A DNA stretch of 37,802 bases from Candidatus Saccharimonadia bacterium (GCA_023260255.1 JALQVV010000036.1:1-37802), one strand, 5' to 3'. Positions 8,489 through 17,379 are shown, counted from the first letter of the stretch. A program made the numbers and translations. Notes: a model not told the origin generated them from the sequence alone.

Positions 8489-10084
8489 ATGCGACAATGG
8501 CGTCGCTTAGGAACTGCGGTTATAGCCGCGGTGTTGTTGATCGGTGCCTTGGTGGCGCCGGTAGGTGGAGGCAGCAGCGTTTCGTCGTTGCTTTCCACGG
8601 CTGTTCAGCACGAAGTGAGCCTGACGACGGCCACCGACTACTACGGTGGAACATCCGATCCGTATGCTCACTGGGGACCGTATTTTGCGAATGGCTCGCT
8701 GAGCCAGGGCACAGTCACCCAGGTGTGGACGCCAGAAGAATTCCGACCGTTCGCGCCGAACTTTCTGCCCACGGAGTGGGATGATCTGACGCTGGATCAG
8801 TCGGTCCGCGTTGGCGCACAGATCATGCTGGCACGCATCCTGGCCAACCAAGATCCCGACCTACGGATCGTCACCGAAAGCCAAAGCTCCATCATAGCCA
8901 CTGTCGTGAAGAGGTGGCTTTTGGAGCATCCCGACCAGGCACCACCGGCGGATCAGCTGACATTTTACACCTTCGAAAGTCAAACGAGACCGAACGGAGG
9001 TATAGCGTCACGCTTCGCAGGGGTGTCGATACCCTTCCTGGGTGTCACCGCCATTGGTCCAACGCCACCGACGCAGTACCGGACCTATGACTTCGCCAGG
9101 GAGTACGAGGGGTTCGTGAACTTCCCCGCGTACCTCGTCAATCTGCCTGCGGTTGTCAACGCCATCATCGGTATCGGCGTGCTCCATGGCCGTATAGCTG
9201 ATGTGGATCTGGATGATCCGTCCTATGTCCGTGAAACGGTTGGTAACACGACCTACATCACGGCACCGACGGCGAATCTACCCATGTTGGTACCCATTCG
9301 GGTGCTAGCGAAGGCGTTCGGGATCACGGACACCAGAGTTATCGATGCCATGGAACCAGTCCTGAAAGTCATCGTTGACGCCGGCTACCCCGGTAACGAC
9401 CCGATGGCAAACCAGGGCGAGTTCATCCCGGCAACGTTGGGTATACCACCGGAAAACGTCGTTCGGATGCTCCAGCAACTCCCGGCTGCAATCCAGGAGG
9501 GGCTGGCCATTCTGCGTACGCCGAAGTCAACAGTCCCTACCCCAACGAATCCACCGACGACATCCCTGGCAGTGGAGTCGGTGAGTTCTTCCGAGCCTCA
9601 GACACAGATGCCATCTGCGTCTGAGACGAAGAAGCAGGTTCCGACAGTCGCGGAAGCGGTCACCCACGATGTCGTGGAAGCACCGAAGATCAGCGACAAC
9701 CCGTCGCCGCAGGTCACCACCTCAGTGACAGACAAGGAGCTCGAACCGTCGGAACAGGTTTCGCAGGATGAGCCGTCGGCAGCCGCCGAACCGACTCACC
9801 CCGACGTTACCACGCCCGCCAATACACCGGCATCTGAACCGTCGGTCGAATCACACTCGACCGACAGCAAACCGGCACCGAAGGCAGCGTCCGACACGTC
9901 GGAGACCACGCCAAAGCCCGCAAAGAAAAAGCCCGGATTCAACCCCGGCGCGAGTATCAAGCGGGTACTGGACCAGATTCACAAGGCGACTCATGCCAAC
10001 GAGCCCAAGAAGAAGCCTGCTTCTTCTGACTCGTCATCGGCAGCCTCGTCCAGTGGATCCGGTAGCGACTCCGGTTCGAACTAA
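8489..10084 (+). CDS. Secreted PE-PPE-domain-like protein with Pro/Ser/Thr-rich tail
   Basis: Signal peptide; core FYTFESQTRPNGGIASRFAGVSIPFLGVT...YDFAREYEGFVNFPAYLVNLPAVVNAIIGIGVLHGRI...YITAPTANLPMLVPIR resembles the PE-PPE C-terminal domain of mycobacteria. RBS GAGAGGAG. Confidence 0.75.
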   Translation: MRQWRRLGTAVIAAVLLIGALVAPVGGGSSVSSLLSTAVQHEVSLTTATDYYGGTSDPYAHWGPYFANGSLSQGTVTQVWTPEEFRPFAPNFLPTEWDDLTLDQSVRVGAQIMLARILANQDPDLRIVTESQSSIIATVVKRWLLEHPDQAPPADQLTFYTFESQTRPNGGIASRFAGVSIPFLGVTAIGPTPPTQYRTYDFAREYEGFVNFPAYLVNLPAVVNAIIGIGVLHGRIADVDLDDPSYVRETVGNTTYITAPTANLPMLVPIRVLAKAFGITDTRVIDAMEPVLKVIVDAGYPGNDPMANQGEFIPATLGIPPENVVRMLQQLPAAIQEGLAILRTPKSTVPTPTNPPTTSLAVESVSSSEPQTQMPSASETKKQVPTVAEAVTHDVVEAPKISDNPSPQVTTSVTDKELEPSEQVSQDEPSAAAEPTHPDVTTPANTPASEPSVESHSTDSKPAPKAASDTSETTPKPAKKKPGFNPGASIKRVLDQIHKATHANEPKKKPASSDSSSAASSSGSGSDSGSN

Positions 10085-10102
10085 CCCCTCTCAACTACCC
10101 GG

Positions 10103-10150
10103 CCCCTGGCTGTACAGCGTTTTATTACTGTACAGCCGGGGGCTTTTCCT
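10103..10150 (+). terminator. Rho-independent terminator
   Basis: GGCTGTACAG / CTGTACAGCC followed by GGGGGCTTTTCCTTTTT. Confidence 0.85.
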
Positions 10151-10216
10151 TTTTGAGACCTCATGTATGGCGGAACCTTATTAGACAAAAATACGTTTAT
10201 ATGTTATTATTTACCT

Positions 10217-11035
10217 ATGGCAGAACGGCTCACAAGCGCATCTAAACCAGATGCCAAAATCATCCTCGAAATCGGTTCCGGCAGATACGAATCGGGGGAT
10301 GACGTGCTAAGCGACACTATCTTCACACACTGGAACTCTATTGCCTTACGTCGGACATTCCGACCACAAGATACGTTCATTGGTATTGATATGGGAAGTC
10401 GTACATCCTATAGGGGCTTCCGCCCCGATGAAGATGCAAAGATGAGGCAAAACTGGGCAACGCTTCAAGCTCGTCGACCAAATGAGCAGTTACATTTTAT
10501 GCAGGCCGACATGACAAAGCTCCCTTTCGCTGATGAGAGTGTTGATGAAGTGATCGCAAGCAATGTTTTTGCTATTGGATCTGGTGCTGATAGGGAACAG
10601 TTCCCTATCATATACGAAGAGGCCAATCGAGTCCTAAAGCCCGATGGAACTATCGTTATCTTTGATAATATTTCCCCTTACTTTGGCCGCGGTCTTCCAC
10701 CAGAAGTGTGGATGGCCGAAGAAGGCTTCGCCGCTCCAGCCCATATCGACCATGTCGACCCTATGAGCGACATAGACAACTATATGGCTGTTGCCGAGCA
10801 GTACGGGTTAAGAGTTCGCTCGCTTTCTGCCGAACAACAAAGCCAGCTCAAAAATCCTCACGAAAAAATGAGTGACTATGATCTCAGAGCACTACTGAGG
10901 CAGGAAATCATATGGCGCCTTGGCAAGACAACAGGCAGAATTGTGCAACCGCCGCTCCCTCAGCTACCCGAACCGACTCCACCAAAACCAAAAAACATAC
11001 TCGACCGACTGCGGTCTTTCAAAAGAACTCGTTAA
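10217..11035 (+). CDS. SAM-dependent methyltransferase (type 11-like)
   Basis: IILEIGSGRYESGDD...FIGIDMGS...FMQADMTKLPFADESVDEVIASNVF...EANRVLKPDGTIVIFDN. ATG 10217 preferred over the track start at 10163. Confidence 0.8.
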   Translation: MAERLTSASKPDAKIILEIGSGRYESGDDVLSDTIFTHWNSIALRRTFRPQDTFIGIDMGSRTSYRGFRPDEDAKMRQNWATLQARRPNEQLHFMQADMTKLPFADESVDEVIASNVFAIGSGADREQFPIIYEEANRVLKPDGTIVIFDNISPYFGRGLPPEVWMAEEGFAAPAHIDHVDPMSDIDNYMAVAEQYGLRVRSLSAEQQSQLKNPHEKMSDYDLRALLRQEIIWRLGKTTGRIVQPPLPQLPEPTPPKPKNILDRLRSFKRTR

Positions 11036-11096
11036 GAGCTTCTGTGCGCTTGAAGCGCTCCCGTTCGAATCCCGCACGACCAAAGAAAAAGTAAAA

Positions 11097-11122
11097 GGCC
11101 CAAGATCTAAAGACCTCGGACC
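11097..11122 (-). terminator. Terminator (minus strand) after the tRNA-Gln-derived unit
   Basis: Minus: GGTCCGAGGTCT-TT-AGATCTTGGGCC (12 bp with three G-U) then TTTTACTTTTTC. Confidence 0.8.
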
Positions 11123-11129
11123 ATTTACT

Positions 11130-11276
11130 TGGCTGGGGATGAGGGATTCGACCTACCTTTGGCAGGCCCGGAAGTCAGTCAAATGAACATAGTTCATTTG
11201 TGACATTCCCTTGCGAACTGCCACAGGCAGTTCTCACCCCGATCAGATCGGGTGTTCGAATCGCCTAAATCCCAAG
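11130..11276 (-). ncRNA. tRNA-Gln-derived unit (antisense copy, hairpins, 3'-end sense copy)
   Basis: 22-nt exact direct repeat of the tRNA-Gln 3' end (11130-11151) and an imperfect inverted copy of its 3' half (11246-11276), enclosing hairpins CAAATGAAC-ATA-GTTCATTTG and GAACTGCC-ACA-GGCAGTTC. Expression unknown. Confidence 0.4.
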
Positions 11277-11286
11277 TTATGAAAAA

Positions 11287-11308
11287 CGCCAGACCAAAAG
11301 GTCTGACG
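11287..11308 (-). terminator. Terminator of tRNA-Gln
   Basis: Minus: CGTCAGACC-TTTT-GGTCTGGCG then TTTTTC. Confidence 0.8.
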
Positions 11309-11315
11309 ATTTTCA

Positions 11316-11389
11316 TGGCTGGGGATGAGGGATTCGAACCCCCGATCACGGGACCAGAACCCGTTGCCTTACCGCTTGGCCAATCCCCA
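11316..11389 (-). tRNA. tRNA-Gln (CTG)
   Basis: Acceptor TGGGGAT/ATCCCCA; anticodon arm ACGGG-TTCTGGT-CCCGT; T-arm GGGGG-TTCGAAT-CCCTC; encoded CCA. Confidence 0.93.
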
Positions 11390-11438
11390 AGATACAAACC
11401 AAATTGTACCATTTATAGGGGTATTGCTCAAGATGTCG

Positions 11439-11975
11439 TTACGCTTTTTTCGCAGTCTTTGCTTCAGCTTTGTGCTTTACGCCAAAGTAGCTGCGGATTT
11501 CAAACAAGAAGTAGCCCCACACAGCAGCCCACAAAACCGCGGTAAAAATACCGAAGATGTTGATATCTACCAAGCTAAAGACGATATTAAAGGCAAAGTT
11601 GATCACAGCAACCGCAAACAATAGTGTCCAGCCTTTTTTTGCTTTGACCTTTAGTGGGTTAATCGCCATTGCCTCGATGATTGTCGTAATGACAAGTGCA
11701 GCAATCGACAGCGTAATACTTAGCCAAGCAAGTCCTGCCCCAGTAACACCCATCGCGCCTGGATATCCATAGGTTGATGCAACGCCACTGGTAATTCCTA
11801 GCACGATCAAGGCAGCGGGTATAAGGAACAGAAGACTAATAACAGAGAGTACAACACCGATAACGACCAGCCACCAAATATTTTCGGCAAGCCACTCAGT
11901 AAAGCCTTTAGGCAAATGTGGCAGATCTTTATACCATTTACTTAGTGTCTTTTCCAAACTAGTTAGCGCTTCCAT
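11439..11975 (-). CDS. Multi-pass membrane protein
   Basis: 178 aa with several hydrophobic helices. Confidence 0.8.
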   Translation of the reverse strand: MEALTSLEKTLSKWYKDLPHLPKGFTEWLAENIWWLVVIGVVLSVISLLFLIPAALIVLGITSGVASTYGYPGAMGVTGAGLAWLSITLSIAALVITTIIEAMAINPLKVKAKKGWTLLFAVAVINFAFNIVFSLVDINIFGIFTAVLWAAVWGYFLFEIRSYFGVKHKAEAKTAKKA

Positions 11976-12033
11976 ATACTCCCCTCCTGATTAAGATTAT
12001 CCTCATCATACTAGGGCGTGTATAAAAACACAA

Positions 12034-12537
12034 CTATTTTTTACGATCAGCTGGCCACAGTCCCCAAGCGGACCATACCGCCAGAACACCGAGCACCACC
12101 GCCCACAATAGTTGGGCTCCATCAGATGGAACCGTCACTTTGGTTCCCAAAATACCACTGTTTGTCATGGCGTTATCGCTCACGACTGCAATGACGCCTA
12201 AAATAACCCATAGCACGGCAGCCACAAGCCCGCAGCCCAGACTGAACCATCGCATCAGTGGACTCAGTGGCATGCGTAGCAAAAATGGCAAAGCAAACAC
12301 TTCGCTCACCACGATCAACCCTGCTAGCAATGTTGTTGCCCCATTGCCGCCAGGCAACCAATAACCCGCAATGAGTGGTATAAATTTTTCAAAACTAAAT
12401 AGTTGACCCACGACCATTATCACAAGCACGGCTGCGTATATCCAAGCAACTTTTTTGGCCGTTTCGGACCGTGGAGAGGGCGCAGGAAGTGCGCGGGCAA
12501 ACTTCATATCCTTAGTATACGCCTTTCTTATCCCCAT
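12034..12537 (-). CDS. Multi-pass membrane protein
   Basis: 167 aa with hydrophobic helices. Confidence 0.75.
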   Translation of the reverse strand: MGIRKAYTKDMKFARALPAPSPRSETAKKVAWIYAAVLVIMVVGQLFSFEKFIPLIAGYWLPGGNGATTLLAGLIVVSEVFALPFLLRMPLSPLMRWFSLGCGLVAAVLWVILGVIAVVSDNAMTNSGILGTKVTVPSDGAQLLWAVVLGVLAVWSAWGLWPADRKK

Positions 12538-12670
12538 TTCGTTGTTATTTTGGTAATACCTCTTGCGCTTTTTTGTGAATACCTGTATCTTTATGAATAG
12601 CGAAAGTTACAAAAACAAAAACATCTCCAAAACAAATGTGACTGATCGCTCTACGATATCCACCGCAACA

Positions 12671-12702
12671 GAAAACACCCCTACCATAACAGGGGTGTTT
12701 TC
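12671..12702. terminator. Bidirectional-looking terminator downstream of trmD
   Basis: GAAAACACCCCT / AGGGGTGTTTTC. Confidence 0.75.
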
Positions 12703-12828
12703 ATTTAGATTGATGAAGCCAGCTCGCAGAAATACCTGCGAAATAGACTAAAAGCGAAGAGCAACCCGAGAAAGTCCTGACTGAATCAGTGACTTTCCCG
12801 GCGTGAAACGGTCTATTGAGTAGGTGTT

Positions 12829-13494
12829 TTAAGAGTTGGCTTCATCAACTTTGAGCGAGTGCTCTTCGCGCCATTTGGCGATTGCAGCATGGTTACCGCT
12901 CAGCAGCACCTCTGGCACTTTCATGCCGCGAAACTCTTCGGGGCGCGTATATTGCGGAAATTCCAATGTTTCACCGTCACTAAAACTTTCAATCTCGGCG
13001 CTCGCCTCACCGCCGAGCACCCCAGGAATCAACCGAACAATACTGTCGACCACTGTCATTGCTGGCAGTTCACCACCCGTCAGCACGTAATCACCAACGC
13101 TGATTTGATAATCAACCAGTGTCGTTATCCGTTCGTCATATCCCTCATATCGCCCACAAATAAAGATATAGCTCTCGTCACTATCGGCAAATTGCTGTGC
13201 CAAGGCTTGCTTCCATCGTTTGCCACGTGCCGTCATCAACACAACTTTTGCCTCTGTATCGTTTGATTTTGCATGCTCAACGGCTGCAAATAATGGTTCG
13301 GCCATCAGTAGCATTCCATCACCACCGCCATATGGCGTGTCATCAACCGTCTTGCGCGGACCCAGACCAAACTGACGCAAATCAATCGTTGACAGCTCGA
13401 CATGTCCGTCCTTTTGCGCTTTCCACATCATGGAACTGCCAAAAACACCCGTAAACATGTCGGGAAATAGAGTAATGACTTGGAATTTTCTCAT
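12829..13494 (-). CDS. trmD: tRNA (guanine-N1)-methyltransferase TrmD
   Basis: MRKFQVITLFPDMF...DDTPYGGGDGMLL...FICGRYEGYDER...ISVGDYVLTGGELPA. Start at 13494 rather than track 13521. Confidence 0.97.
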   Translation of the reverse strand: MRKFQVITLFPDMFTGVFGSSMMWKAQKDGHVELSTIDLRQFGLGPRKTVDDTPYGGGDGMLLMAEPLFAAVEHAKSNDTEAKVVLMTARGKRWKQALAQQFADSDESYIFICGRYEGYDERITTLVDYQISVGDYVLTGGELPAMTVVDSIVRLIPGVLGGEASAEIESFSDGETLEFPQYTRPEEFRGMKVPEVLLSGNHAAIAKWREEHSLKVDEANS

Positions 13495-13591
13495 CTGTAC
13501 CAGTGTACGTGATATTGACATTTTTGTAAATAGTTGCTATAATATTAATACCTGGCCTCTTCCGATGGAGGCTCGCACCAAAGGATATGAA

Positions 13592-13762
13592 ATGCGCTCA
13601 CTGTCCATCGCTCAGTTGATGCTGTATGCAATCACGGCAGTACTTGTCGGGATGGCGGTTCGGAGTGCATACACTCCAAACCACCTCGGTACCGCGCTCA
13701 TCGCCGGTGCCGCTGCGCTCATGTATGGGCTGGCGAGGCATTCCTCGCAGCCAAAACCCTAA
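13592..13762 (+). CDS. Small membrane protein (56 aa)
   Basis: MRSLSIAQLMLYAITAVLVGMAVRSAYTPNHLGTALIAGAAALMYGLARHSSQPKP; AAGGAT RBS, TATAAT upstream, stem-loop downstream. Confidence 0.65.
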   Translation: MRSLSIAQLMLYAITAVLVGMAVRSAYTPNHLGTALIAGAAALMYGLARHSSQPKP

Positions 13763-13842
13763 GCTCACCAAAGAAGCCCGCGTAGATGAAATCCATTTGC
13801 GCCCGCGGCCACTTCGGTGGGCTTCTTCATTTCAGATCAACA

Positions 13843-13878
13843 AAAAAACCGCCTGCAATAAATGCTTGGCGGTTTTTT
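13843..13878. terminator. Terminator between convergent genes
   Basis: AAAAAACCGCC / GGCGGTTTTTT. Confidence 0.8.
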
Positions 13879-13973
13879 CGACATATAAGGCTCTCAAACC
13901 TGGTGTACGGGTTTGCTCGCATGAGCTTTTTGGTTCTCGCAATTGAAGTTTTCGTGCTTCGAACTGATTATGA

Positions 13974-14387
13974 TTATATATCAAGATCGTCGAGTTCGGC
14001 AAGTTCTTTTCGCGACTTTTTGGCGTAATCCGACTCGTTATCCACAGCTTCATCGGTCACATTATCCACACTCTTGTCATCATCGTCAGAAACACTTGTC
14101 GCTACAGTGTCGTCACTACTATATTCACCCCCACGCCCACCGTCGCTGTTGACGATTTTGAGGTTGTACCGGGCGTCATTTTTGGTACCAAGTGCACGCA
14201 GTAACGTACGCAAACTCTGTGCGGTAATACCACGTTTGCCGATGACACGGCCAAGGTCGTCAGGATTGACTGTTAGCGACAGGAGTACGCCTTTTTCATC
14301 GATGACACGATCGACAACAACGTCATCGGGATGCCCTACGAGTGATTTCACGATATATTCTACGAATTGCTGGTCTATCGTCGACAT
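13974..14387 (-). CDS. khpA: KH-domain RNA-binding protein (KhpA-like)
   Basis: EYIVKSLVGHPDDV...NPDDLGRVIGKRGITAQSLRTLL; RBS AAGGGGG. Confidence 0.9.
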   Translation of the reverse strand: MSTIDQQFVEYIVKSLVGHPDDVVVDRVIDEKGVLLSLTVNPDDLGRVIGKRGITAQSLRTLLRALGTKNDARYNLKIVNSDGGRGGEYSSDDTVATSVSDDDDKSVDNVTDEAVDNESDYAKKSRKELAELDDLDI

Positions 14388-14457
14388 AGTTGCCCCCTTC
14401 GGTCATACACTGTAAATAGTACTTTCATTATAGCATGAGCGAGACGAGAGAAAACAA

Positions 14458-14483
14458 TAAAACACCCCCTCAGGGGTGTTTTA
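14458..14483. terminator. Terminator downstream of rpsP
   Basis: TAAAACACCCC / GGGGTGTTTTA. Confidence 0.8.
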
Positions 14484-14497
14484 TGATTCGTTTGAAT

Positions 14498-14917
14498 TTA
14501 TTCAGCCTTTTCTTCTGCTGGTGCTTCTGTGGTTTCTTCAACCGGTGTTTCAGCAGGAGTTTCTGCTGGTGCTTCTTCAGCCACCTCTTCTACCGGTTCT
14601 GGCTCTTGGTTACGGCGAAGTTTTTCTTTGTTCTTGATGTCTTTTTGTTTGTCGCTTGCAGGTTCTTTTACCCACTTTGGCAGTTTCACACCTTCGGCCT
14701 TCAATAGTTTGACGACACGAGGGCTTGGCTGCGCACCATTGTCCAGATATTTTTGAGCAGCGTCTTTTTGGACTGATACTTCTTTGGTGTGTGGGTTGTA
14801 GCTACCAACATAGGCAACCACGCGGCCGCTCGACGGGTGGCGCTGAGCTTCCTGAACGGCGATGCGATAGACTGGATAGCCCTTGCGGCCGATACGTTGC
14901 AAACGAATTGCGAGCAT
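14498..14917 (-). CDS. rpsP: 30S ribosomal protein S16 with acidic C-terminal extension
   Basis: MLAIRLQRIGRKGYPVYRIAVQEAQRHPSSGRVVAYVGSYNPHTKEV; tail PAETPAETPVEETTEAPAEEKAE. Confidence 0.96.
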   Translation of the reverse strand: MLAIRLQRIGRKGYPVYRIAVQEAQRHPSSGRVVAYVGSYNPHTKEVSVQKDAAQKYLDNGAQPSPRVVKLLKAEGVKLPKWVKEPASDKQKDIKNKEKLRRNQEPEPVEEVAEEAPAETPAETPVEETTEAPAEEKAE

Positions 14918-15004
14918 GTTTAAAACTTTTCCTTTACTTCTCTCTTTAGAATATTTCTACAGTTCTCGACTAATTATACAGATTTCACCCCATATGTCAA
15001 TCTG

Positions 15005-15721
15005 TTAGACTGATTGACGTTTTTCATAGGCCACAAGCGCAGCTTTAGCTGCCTCTTGTTGAGCATTTTGCTTGCTACTACCGCTACCTTTACCCATCAA
15101 TTTGTCACCAACATACACGCCGAGGGTAAACACTTTGTCGTGGTCGGGGCCCTCTTCGCTAAGCACCTTGTACACCGGCGTATGGCCGTCAACACGCTGC
15201 GACACCTCTTGCAGGTGTGATTTTGGATCGCGCCAGCTCCCACTCGCCAAAATATCTTCTAGTTTAGACAAGATATGCTTTGTAATGAACTTTTCTGCCT
15301 CTTCATAACCGCGCTCTAGATAGATTGCACCAATCAATGCTTCAAATGCATTGGCAAGTATTTGCTGACGGGCACGTGGGCTACCATTTTTTTCACCACG
15401 ACTCATACGAAGAAGCGACTCATATCCCAACTTGTCACCGGCATCACCAATGCTTTCAGTACGTACTAGGCTCGATCGCCAACTGGTCAAAATTCCCTCT
15501 GGTTCAGCATAATTTCGATACAAATAATCAGTCACAACGAGCTCTAGCACTGCATCACCAAGGAATTCCAGCCGTTCATTATGTTCACTGACACTTTTTT
15601 TGTGTTCATTAACATAACTACGGTGCGTGAGCGCTGTCACCAAGTAGTCAATATTTGAAAATTCAAACCCTAGTTTAGTTTTCGCAAAATCCTGATACGG
15701 GGCAACCTGCATTCCGCTCAC
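15005..15721 (-). CDS. rnc: Ribonuclease III
   Basis: ERLEFLGDAVLELVVTDYLY; dsRBD DPKSHLQEVSQ...GKGSGSSKQNAQQEAAKAAL. Confidence 0.96.
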   Translation of the reverse strand: MSGMQVAPYQDFAKTKLGFEFSNIDYLVTALTHRSYVNEHKKSVSEHNERLEFLGDAVLELVVTDYLYRNYAEPEGILTSWRSSLVRTESIGDAGDKLGYESLLRMSRGEKNGSPRARQQILANAFEALIGAIYLERGYEEAEKFITKHILSKLEDILASGSWRDPKSHLQEVSQRVDGHTPVYKVLSEEGPDHDKVFTLGVYVGDKLMGKGSGSSKQNAQQEAAKAALVAYEKRQSV

Positions 15722-16215
15722 TACAGTTTCTCCTGCCTGATTTTTTTCATAGCCAGCAACATCAATTTTCCAATATCTTCATATTCAATCTCATCCAATG
15801 CATCGTGAAACTTGAACCACCTGATATCTTTCATCCACTCTTCCTTTTTGATTGCATCGGTGTCACCCAGTGCTTTGACCAGATAAATCTGGGTTGTCAT
15901 GAGTACCAATTTGTCGACACGGCGGTAGCGAAAGTGAATTTTACCTAACCACCCAAGCACATCAACATTTTTCAGCCCAGCCTCTTCGCCAATTTCACGG
16001 CGAGCTGTTTGTTGAGCCGTTTCGCCCTCTTCTATATGTCCTTTCGGTATAGTCCAGCGGTCCTTGGCATCTTGGATCAAAAGCACTTCGATTTCGCCGT
16101 CTTTGTTGCGACGATAGACAATACCACCCGCGGTTGGCTCGCGGACAATTTCCTGAATAGACGGTTTTGACCGATTAAAATATTGCTTGAATTTATTGAA
16201 CTTTGGCGTCGGCAT
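15721..16215 (-). CDS. NUDIX hydrolase
   Basis: GHIEEGETAQQTARREIGEEAG (Nudix box). Confidence 0.93.
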   Translation of the reverse strand: MPTPKFNKFKQYFNRSKPSIQEIVREPTAGGIVYRRNKDGEIEVLLIQDAKDRWTIPKGHIEEGETAQQTARREIGEEAGLKNVDVLGWLGKIHFRYRRVDKLVLMTTQIYLVKALGDTDAIKKEEWMKDIRWFKFHDALDEIEYEDIGKLMLLAMKKIRQEKL

Positions 16216-16663
16216 TAGGTGCGTCCTCGACTTCTTCTACAAGCGTTCGGTACGCGGTGCCAAGCACCCCGTTGATGAACTTGCTTGAGTTGTCAGAACC
16301 AAATGCTTTGGCGAGTTCTACCGCTTCGTTGATTGCCACCTTTGGCGGTACTTCAGCGGCACGGTACAACAATTCATATAGCCCCAGCCTTAGGACGTTA
16401 CGGTCGATGCGCGCGATCTGTTCGAGCGGCCATTCTGGTGCCAATGGACGGATTTTGCTGTCAAGATCATCCTGGTGCTCCAGTACGCCACTGACAAGAG
16501 TATGGACAAAATCAGTATCTTCGATTTCATCCTTGTAGCGCTCTAGATTGCGGCTGAGGATTTCGTCAATTGCCGCACTCTTATCATCGCTGCTTATACG
16601 AAATTCATATTCGTACAGCGACTGCAGTGCGACAATCCTGCCCAAATGACGATTCGATGCCAT
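16193..16663 (-). CDS. nusB: Transcription antitermination factor NusB
   Basis: NRHLGRIVALQSLYEYEF...IARIDRNVLRLGLYELLYRAAEVPPKVAINEAVELAKAFGSDNSSKFINGVLG. Confidence 0.94.
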   Translation of the reverse strand: MASNRHLGRIVALQSLYEYEFRISSDDKSAAIDEILSRNLERYKDEIEDTDFVHTLVSGVLEHQDDLDSKIRPLAPEWPLEQIARIDRNVLRLGLYELLYRAAEVPPKVAINEAVELAKAFGSDNSSKFINGVLGTAYRTLVEEVEDAPNADAKVQ

Positions 16664-16716
16664 TGCTGCTTGATTCTTTCTTGTTAATGATTTATTTCAG
16701 TGTAGCTTAAATAATG

Positions 16717-16866
16717 CTACTTGGCGAGCTTTTTGCCAGTTTCGTTCTTGGTCGTGCGGACCTTGACCGGTGATTTTGCGTTGACGCGGCGGGCCAATTT
16801 GAGTACCAAATGGCTGCGGCGAAGACCCGTCTTGCGCGGGCTGCTCTGTTTTTTCGGTTGTGCCAT
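16717..16866 (-). CDS. rpmF: 50S ribosomal protein L32
   Basis: MAQPKKQSSPRKTGLRRSHLVLKLARRVNAKSPVKV; ATG at 16866 with RBS GGAGAA. Confidence 0.85.
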   Translation of the reverse strand: MAQPKKQSSPRKTGLRRSHLVLKLARRVNAKSPVKVRTTKNETGKKLAK

Positions 16867-17062
16867 GGAAAGTTCTCCTTCTACGGGCGTTAATACAAAC
16901 TTACGGTGATTATAGCATTTTATTCGCACTACCTCAAGTGCGATTGCTCTTTCATTATGTTTATGGTATAGTTGCAATAGTCGGCTTGAGACAAGCCGTG
17001 GAGCATTTCAGTATCCACCCGGTTCTGTCTCGCTGGCAGGACCTACGATCGAAAGGCAAAAC

Positions 17063-17365
17063 GTGGGAATCGCGTTTTATACACCCATCGCCGCCGCTTT
17101 CTGCTTGATAGTCAGTTACCTCGTCTGCAAACCAGAGTGGTCAAAGCGCAAGCAGGTATACGTTCATAGCCTGATCTGGCTGGCCGCATTCCTGTTTCTT
17201 ACTGGCGTCGATTTCGTGGCTGCCATTAGCCTGGCACCTAAGGATTCCTACAAGTTTTACGAGGCTTGCGGGATTGTCCACTTCCTGACAGCCCTTGTAG
17301 CACTCCCTCCTCTGGGTGTATTGGCACTCACTTCGAAGAAGCTCTCCGAGCTACCCCGCGACTAG
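17063..17365 (+). CDS. Small multi-pass membrane protein
   Basis: GTG start, hydrophobic helices, own promoter-like TATAGT and terminator. Confidence 0.65.
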   Translation: MGIAFYTPIAAAFCLIVSYLVCKPEWSKRKQVYVHSLIWLAAFLFLTGVDFVAAISLAPKDSYKFYEACGIVHFLTALVALPPLGVLALTSKKLSELPRD

Positions 17366-17379
17366 CCACCGTCGTAGGC

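Noticed and set aside
11130-11276. tmRNA: GGGGATGAGGGATTCGAC resembles a tmRNA 5' end
   Set aside because: Only about 145 nt, no tag ORF ending in an Ala-rich peptide, no CCA on that strand; the motif is explained as the reverse complement of the tRNA-Gln T-arm/acceptor.
11194-11412. ORF 72 aa (minus), and overlapping plus ORFs 11252-11545 and 11325-11624
   Set aside because: They translate through tRNA-Gln; typical spurious tRNA-derived ORFs.
14498-14600. Repetitive GCTGGTGTTTC-like DNA as a separate repeat element
   Set aside because: It is the low-complexity acidic tail (PAETPAETPVEE) of ribosomal protein S16.
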